Origin: Amblyomma americanum
Taxonomy: Eukaryota; Arthropoda; Arachnida; Ixodida; Ixodidae
DNA: 64,000 bases
Assembly: GCF_052857255.1 (NCBI RefSeq)
Contig: NC_135500.1
Location: forward strand, 53,655,272 to 53,719,271
Reading direction: 5' to 3'
The notes below the pieces were generated by a model, which saw only the letters and a program-made list of their open reading frames with translations, searched no databases and was not told where the DNA came from. Shown here one piece after another: positions 32,078 to 41,951 of this stretch (within the stretch, counting starts at the first letter, position 1; every line of letters starts with the position of its first letter). A program made the translations under genes and the position numbers.

Positions 32078-32809
32078 TGTCACGGATCTCTCCGGAGAAT
32101 ACTCGGACCGAAAGAACGGACTAGGCGACGGGTGTACCCACACAAACGCACATTTAATACAGCCTACGTGTCACACACACCGGAACACAAAGACTAACTA
32201 CACACGACCCGGGCACACTGCTATCAGCGTCTACTACTAGCGTTCGGCGTTCGTGCTCACGTTTGGTTCGGTGTGGCTGCGGCGCTGTATGGATCCAGTA
32301 TCCGGCGTCGAGGCGGTGTTCGACGTACTTGGGCTGGCGTCGCTGGCTGCGTCGTACAAGCTCCCGGTCCAAGCGTCCGCGGAGGTGATGCCGGTGTTGT
32401 TGGCTTTGGGGCCACCACCCGAATGGGTGGCAACAGCGCTGGAGATACCCCTGGCCGTAGCAGGTGGTAGCGTCCTCTGTTGTCTCCCGGAACGGGCTCA
32501 GGCACAGCAGGAAGTCCACGATGCGATGTCGTCGAACGCGAGCTCACCGCAGCAGTAGCCGGCGTCGCTCTCTTCCAGCCGATGTGTCCCTGACTTGCCG
32601 GAGCCTCCGCTTCTCTGCTGTTCCCCCAGTGCCTCGCTCTCACTCGCCCTTTTATAGCCTCGGTGTTATTCCACGTAAACCTTGTCGTCGTCTTCTCTTC
32701 TCCACCAATCATCTCTCTCCACCTCACCGAATGGTTCTTCTTTCTCTTTATTCTTCGGTTAATTCGCGTCGTCTTCTTCACACCTTATTCCTTTAAAATA
32801 TATGTCACA
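32078..32809 (-). repeat. Right LTR, minus orientation (true 5' LTR of gag)
   Basis: On the minus strand it begins TGTGACATATATT and ends GATCCGTGACA at 32078, followed by a short leader and the gag ATG at 31994. This is the expected 5' LTR position for the internal ORFs. Confidence 0.8.
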
Positions 32810-34890
32810 CTAGTGTATTTTATACTTTGAGAATTTCCATCTACTGGGAGGGCTGTAAATATGGATAGGTGGTCTCTAACTCAGGACACCGGACAAAGTT
32901 CTGTCCTTTGGAATGTTCGTGAAACACGGATCAATCACCGTGTTTCAATGCGCAAGTACTCTAGTGGCCTCGGTAATTAGGTTTTTTCAACTATTTGCAA
33001 GCACAACTTCTAGAAGTTGGCATTTCGGTTGTTTAGCTGAAAACAGGTCAACATTAAAGTCGCCAACAAGAACTACATGCCATTTTTTGACATTTGCAAG
33101 AACGAGCAGTCTTTCAACAGAGCTAAGAAATTTATCAAGGATGCCATGGGGAGGTCGGTAAACTGCAAGAAGTACATTACGACACACAATTGTAACTGTT
33201 TCAAAATCATTGTTCACGCATATGAAATTTCACAAAGATTCAAACCGATGATGCTCCCGAACATAAATGGAAACGACCCCACCGCGTCTTTCTGAGCGAT
33301 ACACAGAAGCGTGTCTATAATCACAAAGACTGCACCTCTGAGCTATCAGAATACCAGATTTCTGAAAAAACCAAAAAGTCAAAAGCACACGCCATAACAG
33401 ATATGTTTCGATTTCTACGCGTTTGTTTCGGAGACTTCTCGCGTTCATTTGAAAGACGGAAACGTGCTTCCCACACAACCAGTTTTCACTGTTATGCAGT
33501 CTGTTAAAAGATTCAGTCGTGTAATTGGCCATGATTTTATTTTGATGCCGCACTGGGCATGAATTGAACACTAGACAATTTATTCGAGGTCATCTTCATT
33601 TAGAATGCTGACACCAGTTACACCAGGGAATTTGTGCACGAAAACTTCCCTTCTGAAATTCAAACATACTGATACCCATTTTCTTTCGCTTTACGTTTTG
33701 CGAGCCAGTGCAGGCACTTGTTGGTTCCCGTCAGGTTATCGAAGAATATGACTCCAAGTTTCTTAGTCTGCAATTGCTTCCTTCTTTCAAACCATTTTGA
33801 TCTGAGAGTTCGCAACTCAAACCTGACGATTACCACATCTGGCCTGCCAGGTTTAGAGGGTAGTCTGGCAATCCTTGAATATCTTCCTTAGACAGTTCTG
33901 CGATCTGAAGGAGATCAGCTATTTTATTCTTGCAAGAGGTCCTCATCTTGTGCCTTAAGACCGCGGATTTCAATGTTTTGTCTCCGACTGTATTACTCTA
34001 GATAATTTACCTGTTGTTGTAGTGCGGGTACAGCTTTCAGTTCTGGTGAACTTTCCATAGCCTCTACCCATCGACGTTAGTCGCTAATTTCCTTGTCGTG
34101 TCTGTTTTGTGTGCTTCTTATGTTATAAGTATCCGACAGATGCTGAACGGATTATTCGATACTTGTTATAGCTCCTGGAAGTTCATCAACTTATCCAATT
34201 TTGCTTCGAGTGCCGGAATTAGGGATAGCTTTCTGTTGATTTCCGCCAGTTCTGCCTGTATATTTTCAGACGGATTTTGTGCCTCATGTTCGCTCGCAGA
34301 AGGCTTGCAAGATGAGCATTTTTGCTTTTTTAGAGTTCATTCTTTCATTGCTTGAAACGATTGTTTAGATATGCCACTGCACTTGCCAAGATGGAACTTC
34401 AAGTCGCATTCCGAACATGCAGTTATCAAGTCGTCTGCATCGAATACTTCATGGCAGTACAAGCACTTATCAGGCATAGCACACTTTTAGCAAGTTACGG
34501 CCTGAAAACCGAACAAGAAAAGACTAAGGGCAGCAGCAGTAGCTTATTTGGACTAATAGCACACGAAATGAGGCGAAGTTTTTCACAAACCTACAATAAA
34601 TTGCGGGATGCGTTTAGGCACAGGAACGTTGGGCCATGCTTCCGCTACCGCTGCTGCCCAAGAAGTGGAGATGTCGGGATCCGGGTCGTTGCTTTTGTAG
34701 ACAGGGCTCAATGACGATTTGTTCACGTGGCATTCGATGAAGTGGTGACAACAGTGGTGATCGCGTTGGACAAGGTTGTTCGTCTGGTATACTTGCATGG
34801 CGGCATTATCTGCAGTGAATTGCGGGATGCGTTTAGGCACAGGAACGTTGGACCATGCTTCCGGTACTGCTGCTGCCCAAGAAGTTTTTT
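32810..34890 (-). mobile_element. LINE, 5' half (ORF1 and endonuclease)
   Basis: On the minus strand, ORF1 starts at the ATG at 34477 with a PHD-like zinc finger (CLYCHEVF, CSECDLKFHLGKC) and continues, past an in-frame TGA at 34337-34339, into KCSSCKPS and a leucine-rich coiled coil. An AP-type endonuclease follows: MNARSLRNKRVEIE near 33470, RGGVVSIYVRE near 33260, and WHVVLVGDFNVDLF near 33065. ORF2 has stops or frameshifts near 33350-33400, 33220 and 32990. The RT half is at 26255-28627. A PHD-finger ORF1 plus AP endonuclease fits CR1/L2-type LINEs. Upstream repeats at 34601-34885 may belong to its 5' UTR. Confidence 0.75.
34601..34885 (-). repeat. Pair of 66-bp direct repeats upstream of LINE ORF1
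   Basis: Copies at 34601-34666 and 34820-34885 (both starting TTGCGGGATGCGTTTAGGCA and ending CCCAAGAAGT) differ at about four positions and are 219 bp apart. They lie just upstream of ORF1 on the minus strand, where some LINEs have tandem promoter monomers. Confidence 0.85.
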
Positions 34891-35329
34891 AGGCCTTGGT
34901 TGCGATCCGCTGGCTTCCGTGAAAATGCACTGGTGGTCTTGTAGTCACCATAGGTCGTACTTTGCAGCTCTTCCGCCGACATAACAGGCCATACATTACA
35001 GTTCCTCCGCCGACGGAATGATCTCGGACGACGTAAGAGAGCGGCATCCTCCTTCAAGTGGTGGCCGCTCTTAAATTGCAAAAACTGGCGCCACAGAACA
35101 AACAAGCGCCAGCAAAAGCTTTCAGGCAACCAGGCTGTTGTTGCATGATAAGAAAGTTCGTGCCCGATATTGTATTCTCGATCATTGTCACACTACTTCT
35201 GTCTTATGGCTACAAGAAAGGCAATATTCACTCAGACACATAGGCTGCTCAAAACTTAGGTGCAACAACACATAACACTAACAATTATGAACCATCAAGA
35301 ATATTCCCATAGTTCGCGTAGGCAGATTA
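34886..35329. other. No gene recognised; possible LTR or LINE leader remnant
   Basis: Between LINE 5' sequence and a gypsy RNase H fragment. No ORF or terminal repeat could be assigned with confidence. Confidence 0.4.
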
Positions 35330-36000
35330 GAAATCAGTAGGCATGGCTCAAGCCATCGGCGTTCGTGTTTGCATTTCCTTTTCTATACCGCACATTAAAG
35401 CACAAATCTTGAAGTTCAAGGCTCCATCTTAGCAGTCGAGGGTTTTTGCCTGACATTTGAGATAGCCATGTGAGCGGGCAGTGGTCTGTCACAAAGACGA
35501 ACGGGGTTTTGTAGAGATAGCAGGCAAGCTTTTGGGATGCCTAAACCAGGCATGCACACTCTTTTTCGCATGCACTATAAGCCTCCTCTCGCCGTGAGCT
35601 TCCTACTCGCTAAGAGCACCAGATGTTTATTGCCGTTTTCGTCTTCCTGACGAATCACTCCTAACCATCGGTTGCTTGCGTCACATTGAACGATAAACGG
35701 TCGGTCATACCTCAGAGCACGCAGTACAGGGGTGCTGCACAGCGCTGCCTTGAGCGCCCGAAAAGGCCTGTCCATTTCCTGGCTCCAACTCTGGCACGTT
35801 TTTTCGCAGTGCGTCTGTCACGGGAGCGGCGAGTTCAGAGTGGCGGGGTTTATATCTTTCATAATATCCCGTAAGCCCCAGGAAAGCTCTTATTCCGAAC
35901 TTGTTTTGCGGCTGAGGAAATTCAGCTACTGCCTCGACCTTCAAGTCATCTGGGGCCAGATTACTGTGACAAATTCTGTCACCAGCTATTGACAGTGACG
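35330..36000 (-). pseudogene. Gypsy RT C-terminus and RNase H fragment
   Basis: The minus strand reads, with frameshifts, NKFGIRAFLGLTGYYERY near 35880-35920 (the RT connection region), FIVQCDASNRWLGVI near 35660-35700 (RNase H first aspartate), FVFVTDHCPLTWLS near 35480, and LLRWSLELQDL followed by NTNADGLSH near 35360. The N-terminal RT with its YxDD motif is absent: the upstream edge near 36000 gives way to unrelated sequence. Normally integrase would follow, but here integrase lies upstream. Confidence 0.75.
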
Positions 36001-36062
36001 TCAAAATGACACGATGAGACGTCACCACGTGACGCAACGAGGAATCAGCCAATTGCAGCATG
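35985..36062. promoter_or_regulatory. Possible CRE/E-box cluster between gypsy fragments
   Basis: About 80 bp hold TGACGTCA, AGACGTCA and CACGTGACG in close order between integrase and RT fragments. CRE- and E-box-like palindromes occur in LTR promoters, but there is no other evidence of promoter function. Confidence 0.25.
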
Positions 36063-36180
36063 GCGGCGATCCGAAAGCATTCGAGAGACCGTCTGCTTAA
36101 TTTTTTGTAATAAGAAATGAGCTACGATGAAAATAACTAATATTTTATTTTGCCAAAGCATTGTGTTTAAAGTGTGAAAA

Positions 36181-37075
36181 TTAAGCAAAAGAAAAAGTGT
36201 TTGAAGTTGTGCTAATAAATAGGCTGGTGGGTAACTTTTGCTCCGCGGGGATGCGCTGATGGCGGTGAAGCGTCAAGCCGCTTTGCACGACTCTAAATGG
36301 TCCTTCCCATTGAACCTCGAGCTTATTCTTACGGGATGGCCTCAGAACAAGGACTTGATCTTCTTCCTGATACGACTGCAGCTTCGTATTCCGATCGTAA
36401 TAACTTTTAGCCCCAGCCTGAGCCTCCTTCGTGTTGGCTTCTGCGATTTCCCGGCATCGGCGCAGCCTGCCTAACAAGCCCAATATATATTCGACTACAG
36501 TCGGGTCTGTGTCTTTTGACTCCCAAAATTCCCTTAGCAAGCGTAAAGGGGAACGTAAGGCCTACCCGTACACGAGCTCTGCAGGACTGAATCCGGTCGC
36601 CTCATGAGCGACTGTCCGCAAAGCAAATAGCATAGCAGGGACACATTCATCCCACTGGCGTTTCTTTGCAAAAATCAGTGCTCTGAGTATGCGCTTCATT
36701 ACACAGTGGCACCGTTCAACGCTGTTCGACTGCGGTTGATATACAGAGCTAGGAATTAGTGTCACCCCGCACTTCTCTAGGAAGCCGGATGTTAGAACAC
36801 TCGTGAACGTGGTGCCCTGGTCGCACTGAATTTCCTGCGGAAATCCTACTCTTGCGAATATGGATAGGAGTGCGTTGACTACTTCCACTTCTTTGATGGG
36901 ATAGCCTCCGGGAATTTTGTGGCGCGACAAACCGCAGTCAGGAAGTATCGGTGCCATGATTTTGTTATGGGGAGCGGTCCCACGATGTCTATCACCAGCC
37001 GGCGAAAGGGCACCGATATTAGCGGTACCAGTTTTAGCGGTGCCTTAGATTTCTCGTGTGGTTTCTCCACTCTCC
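36181..37075 (-). pseudogene. Gypsy integrase fragment
   Basis: On the minus strand: FRRLVIDIVGPLPITKS near 37000 (first catalytic D), IQCDQGTTFTS near 36830 (second D), PQSNSVERCHCVMKR near 36720 (catalytic E), ALRTVAHEATGFSPAELVYG near 36570, and the C-terminal GPY/F-like module near 36280-36330 (VQWEGPFRVV). Frameshifts near 36870 and 36550. The zinc finger is missing, its place taken by the 3' end of the Penelope-like element at 37097, which appears to have inserted here. Low-coordinate sequence continues as RT/RNase H, giving an IN-then-RT order. Confidence 0.8.
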
Positions 37076-37096
37076 TGCAAGTAATGGAAATGTACA

Positions 37097-37870
37097 GCGC
37101 AAATACAGAGGACACAAGAAAGAATGACATGGAACACACGAGCGCTGACTTGCAACATGTTTATTTCGAAATTCGGACCAGTATTTACAGCAAAACCAGG
37201 CAATCATCACGCATGCGCAGTAGGAGTCAAATGTCTCAAATATAACAGCTCTTTGTTAGTTAGAGCAATAGATGACTTGGCCACGCAGGACTCACCCAAC
37301 CGGTCCATCAATTCAGCCTCTACTATCTCTAGAGTTAGTTGGCAACGGTGTTCGGCAATCACAGAACTATCTTTGTACACATGCCGACACACAAAATCTT
37401 CATCAGAATCGCTGTCATCATTACCGTTCTTACATTTTCTGCAGTGAGCTTCCAGGAACTCTCCTCGCCGTTCAGACAAATTATTGCAGTGTTCTCGGAG
37501 GCGGTCATTCAAAAATCTACCGCTTTGCCCTACATAACTCTTTCCACATTTCAAAGGGATGCTGTAGACGAAGGACTGCGTACATTCAACGAACTTAGTT
37601 CGGTGCTTCTTTTTGCAGTTCTGATTTTTTGGATCAGTGGGCCTGGACAGTCTGCACAATTTTTGTAGGTTATCGGGTGCAGAGGAAAGAACTTTTACGT
37701 TCCCCCGTTCACCGATCTGTTTAAGGCGATGGGACAGGCCATGAATGTACGGGGTCACAAACACCGGAAAAAGAGGATGAAATGGCAAGCACTTTTCAAG
37801 CAATTTGAGTGCACGTGCATATTCTTGGCTCTTTGCAGCCTCAATGCATCACAAGCTGCTGTGCGACCAT
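37097..37870 (-). mobile_element. Penelope-like element fragment, GIY-YIG endonuclease part
   Basis: The minus strand has an open 198-codon ORF (37803-37207) with a PLE linker (FVTPYIHGLSHRLKQIGERG), cysteines around CRLSRP, and a GIY-YIG endonuclease (YSIPLKCGKSYVGQSGRFL, then NDRLREHCNNL, and the distal acidic/helical part ending LTNKELLYLRHL). The 3' end near 37097 (GCGCTGACTTGCAAC ... GTTTATT) matches the corresponding end of the PLE at 55.5 kb. The RT half is missing: the copy is truncated near 37870, where left-arm sequence begins. About 90 bp of its truncated end also appear at the far right of the inverted duplication. Confidence 0.8.
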
Positions 37871-39501
37871 CTGTTTTACACCTTTGTGGTACTGCTAAAA
37901 AATAGGCCAAGTGTTCTTAGGGACAGCACGAACAGCTTGATTTGGGTTAATTGTTTCTCATAGGTCCTCAGTGTAAAATCCGGCCACTGCTTTTCGTACT
38001 ATACCTGATTGCTTATATACAACAGAGGAGGTCACTGCAGCCTTTGACAGCATACTTTTTTGGCATCTGAAGCTTCTCATGCACGCAAAGTTACTTTACT
38101 TCATTTGTCCACTGCTACATCTGAGTCTTATACCTTTCTTTGCGTACACAATTTACTGCACAGCTCTTCAAAAGAACAGCTCCCAACAGGAAATTTATTT
38201 GCTCACTTGTGTCCACATGCTGCGCCTTAAGCTCCGTGGGATATACTTGAGCTCTAATATGGAGACATAACTAAGCATGAATACTGACGTCTCAACTTCC
38301 TAGCATGAGAACAAAGCTGTATTACAGTGGAACCGGAATATATTGAACTCGAAAGAGATTGCAAAATAATTTGATATTATATACCGTAATAAGGAAAATA
38401 TATTTACTAAACAAAAAGATTGAAGGCATGTGCAGGGTGAGCCTACCAAAGATCCGAGAAACAAACTGGAGAGCTGCCCAACGCCAAAACACACACAGGC
38501 ACAGCACTTCGTCCTTGCCTACGGTCATGACAGTATTAATAATAAGCTTGCCTATGACCTAGACGCAAGGGTACATATCACTCAAGCCAATGATAGCCTT
38601 CTTGCAGTAATGTGCCACCCACCGCGCGCTGGCAGTGCACCACTCGTTAGGCATTGGTCGGCCTAACTTGCTTAATATGAAAGCTGAAGCACGCGGCGCT
38701 TAGGGACTGTTTAATTTAAAACGTCCAATTCTGTTGCTATTGCACCGTAAATTGAATAATCAGCCATTAAAATGAAGACACAGCTCGCTCCCACCCGCAA
38801 CGCCTTCAGCAGCGAAGCAAGCGAGGGCCGCCTCTAGGCTCTAGACTTTAGTTAGCTTGACTTTACAGCATAACAGTGATGTGGCATGCGAAGTGACTGC
38901 ACGAGACCTTAGGCCGCCCTCAAGCACATGCCACGTTAACCTCTGCATGCAGTGTCACAGTGCTGGCTCTATCAGAAGGTTCCCAAAACGGCGCAACCAA
39001 CCCGTCTGTGCGCACAGAAAGTGACTGAAGAGTGCCGTTAGGAAATAGGAATTCGATATACATTGCGACTTCCCTGTATTTTTACAGAAGATTTTTAAGG
39101 GAATAATTGGTGTGTTCGATGTAGACAATATTTCTGAATATCTGTTCTCGGTATCACCTATATAAACATTGGTCATTCTTCAAAAGTGCTGCTTGTTTAT
39201 TTAAATGATTTAATGGCCCTAGGCAGGCATTGCAGAGGAAGGGCAAACAAAAAGGTGTCTTGCAAATTATTTTACGCATGGTCTGTACACACATACGCTT
39301 TCCTGCTGTCACTGTGCATCATGATACTTTTCAGACCTAAATTTCTGTTTGCATTTTTGAGCAGTGCACACATATGCAAATCACTCTACATGTAAAGCAT
39401 GTCTTTGTTTCTTTCCGGGCAGGCAGTTGTTTGACATAAATCCTCCGAATGGAAGCAGGCGGAACGATGTGAAATGTTCCAGGACATCTGTGCCGTCAAA
39501 A
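37871..39501. other. Left arm, outer part: no gene recognised
   Basis: Matches 48995-50640 inverted. Small ORFs are present in both arms (for example 38430-38666 and 49829-50059) but with no recognisable domain, and substitutions are not concentrated at silent sites as far as I can judge. Confidence 0.6.
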
Positions 39502-41951
39502 ATTATGAACCTCGTAAACTATCTAGGGCTTGAAGGTGTAAGTCGACGTTTTGCATTGTGACGCTTTAAACTTGTGCTTAAATGTTGGTAATGCGTGGAA
39601 TTAACAAATGTCTTGATTATTAGACACATTCACTTTGTATGCAGCATAAGTTACTCCTCTGGAGAAAATTATGTATCTGGACATCTCTGATAATAGGTTT
39701 TATACGGCTCTTAAAAAGAGATCATCTTTTTACAATATTTCTTAATCTATTTATTAGGCTTTTGCACAAGTTATCCTTTCTTGGCCTGCCGTACAATATA
39801 CTTTGCTGAATACAAAATTATTTGACAGGACGGAGTCAAAAGGTCTTGATTAATGAATGCCAGTCGACAGACGTTTCCGTGCTTTCAGGCGTGTCCCAGG
39901 GGTCAGTACTCGGCCTACTGCTGCTTCTTATCTACGTAAATGACATTGGCTACGGTATAAACTCCAAAATTAGATTGTACGCTGATGATTTCGTCTTGTA
40001 CCAAGGAAGAAAACATGATTCGGACAGGATAGAACTTCATATTGACCTCAACTGTATTTCATCCTGGTGTTGCTCCTGACTTATGAATCTAAATGCAAGC
40101 ATGTTCATTTTACCCGAAAGCATAAACTGATGAATACACAATACTATTTAAACACTGAAATGATCTCTCAAGTAAGCCAGGCAAAATACCTAGGAGTGAC
40201 ATTTAGCTCTGACTACCACCATGTAGGAACTTTAACTCTGAAGGCTGCCAGCTGTTTAAAATTTATCAGACAAAATATTAAATATGCTCCACAAGATAGC
40301 AAAAAACTGCTCTACGTAACAAATGTCCACTCAGTCGTAGAATATTCTTGTGTCATATGAGACCCGTACACGCAAGTTCTTAACAACAGATTGGAAAAAA
40401 ATTCAGAACCGAGCCGCCCGTTTTGTATCCCACAACTATTCGCACTGTAGCAGTATCACTGACATCAAAAGTAGCTTAGGATGGCCTCTTCTATCCTCAC
40501 GTCGGGAATTTTTTCGATTCCTGTTTATACGAGACATATTTTATTGTTGCACTGAACTAAACAAAGATGCTTATCTTTTACCACCTATGTATATTTCCCA
40601 GCATCGAGATCACCCACATAAGAATAAAGAAATATCAGCGTGCACCCCAGTTTTTGCACATTCATTTTCTCCACGCACAATCAGTGCATGGGACAATCTT
40701 CCCCACGACATGGGTGTGGCTACATCAGATTCAGAATTTTCTGTTGCGCTAAAGGCTGCTCTGGTTTAACACTGATTTCCGTTGTCTGTATGTCGACTTT
40801 GTCTGTATGTCGGGGTCTTATGCCGACATGGTGGGGGAACATTTGTTCACTTTACCACGTTTTAAACTTAGCAAATTTTTAGTGTGCGCGGCAACATTAC
40901 CATGTATATCCATTTAATTCACGGTGTTCATTTACGCTGATATTTTGTCGCATGCTCTTGCTATGTCCTATCGGAGTGCTTGCATTATCCTCTATTATTG
41001 GTTTACTTGATTATATATTTGTTTCTTCGGTGCTAATGTATGAGAATACTGTGGCACACCTCCCTCTTGTAATGCCCCTGCAGACCAATGTAGGTACATG
41101 ATAAATAAATAAATAAATATAAAGGCACACTGACAAAGTTGTTTTTTGGGCTTTCTGTGGACATCTTTTGTAGAGGAGTCTATATCTGCATATGCTTGTA
41201 TATGAGGCATGTTCTATAGCCTTAATGTGTAAAAAATATTAGGTATTTCTCCTCTTTAGCACTTGGGGAGTTAGCTTCAACTAGTAGTCTGTACAACCAT
41301 GTTGCATACTACTCCTTTGCTGAAAATTTAGAGCAGTATTTTTCTTTGGGTAACCGGCTGCTGCATACATTTGTGCATATTTTAAGTGAAAAATCGTCTC
41401 TATTGTCTGTCAGTCATGGCATACCAAGGAAAAACTGCAGAGTTGCTTTGTCAAACCAAATTGCACTCCACTGGTCATTGCAGAATTGACTGTGCGTGTT
41501 TTTGTTTTGCAGGAAACAGAATGAACCCATGTGGCGTACGAAAGTCAGACACAGCTAAAAAACACAGCAGCAAATACCCCTCATAGGAGTCTCTCCAGCC
41601 AATAGCGTAGGCCAATTGTCATGGTTCATCCTATTTAGAGGATTTGCCACGACATCATGAGAACGAGCCGACACTATTGGATGAAGGGCATCTTATGAGG
41701 GGCATTCACCACTGCATTCTTCAGTTGTATGCAACAACAGCACAAGAAGCAAAAAAGCGTGCAAGACTGAACCAATGTTATGCTTTTTTTGAACATTTCA
41801 TCGTGGCTGCTGTAGCAAATATATACCTTATGTTCACCATGTACAGGGGTAGTCAAAAAATCCCAGGCCGCTCCGAACGGCCGCGGAGCGGCTCCTGTCC
41901 GCTATCGGGGCGCTGTTATCGCACGTTTTTCTCGCCGCGCTTGTGTTTCCA
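39502..41951. other. Segment present only in the left arm
   Basis: The right arm goes directly from the counterpart of 39501 (GTACCGTCAAA) to the counterpart of 41952 (GAGAGGGGGTGATG). The 2.45-kb segment contains a LINE (39720-41119) and about 830 bp of unassigned sequence after it. It is either a deletion from the right arm or an insertion in the left. Confidence 0.8.
39720..41119 (+). mobile_element. LINE fragment (RT C-terminal half, 3' UTR, tail)
   Basis: The plus strand encodes LHKLSFLGLP near 39765, GVSQGSVLGLLLLLIYVNDI near 39885-39945, RLYADDFVLYQ (intact YADD) near 39975-40005, AKYLGVTFS near 40185 and, after frameshifts near 40080 and 40360, KIQNRAARFVSHNYS, then PRTISAWDNLPHD near 40680 and a stop at 40769. 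A 3' UTR and an (AATA)n tail at about 41100-41117 follow. It is 5'-truncated. Same broad CR1/Jockey-type family as the other LINEs here. Confidence 0.8.

Larger units (their letters stand above)
28628..32809 (-). mobile_element. Gypsy-type LTR element with LTRs in inverted orientation
   Basis: A 790-bp LTR copy in plus orientation (28628-29417) and a 732-bp copy in minus orientation (32078-32809) bracket a minus-strand gag/protease region. Normal LTRs are direct repeats; here both 3' ends face inward. Each inner end is followed by the same short leader (ACAAARATAAGT type), so both outer copies look like 5' LTRs with primer-site sequence. TAGT occurs directly outside on both sides (28624-28627 and 32811-32814), consistent with a 4-bp target duplication, though the right edge is uncertain by one base. 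The LINE reads on across the insertion. RT is missing internally. Confidence 0.75.
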
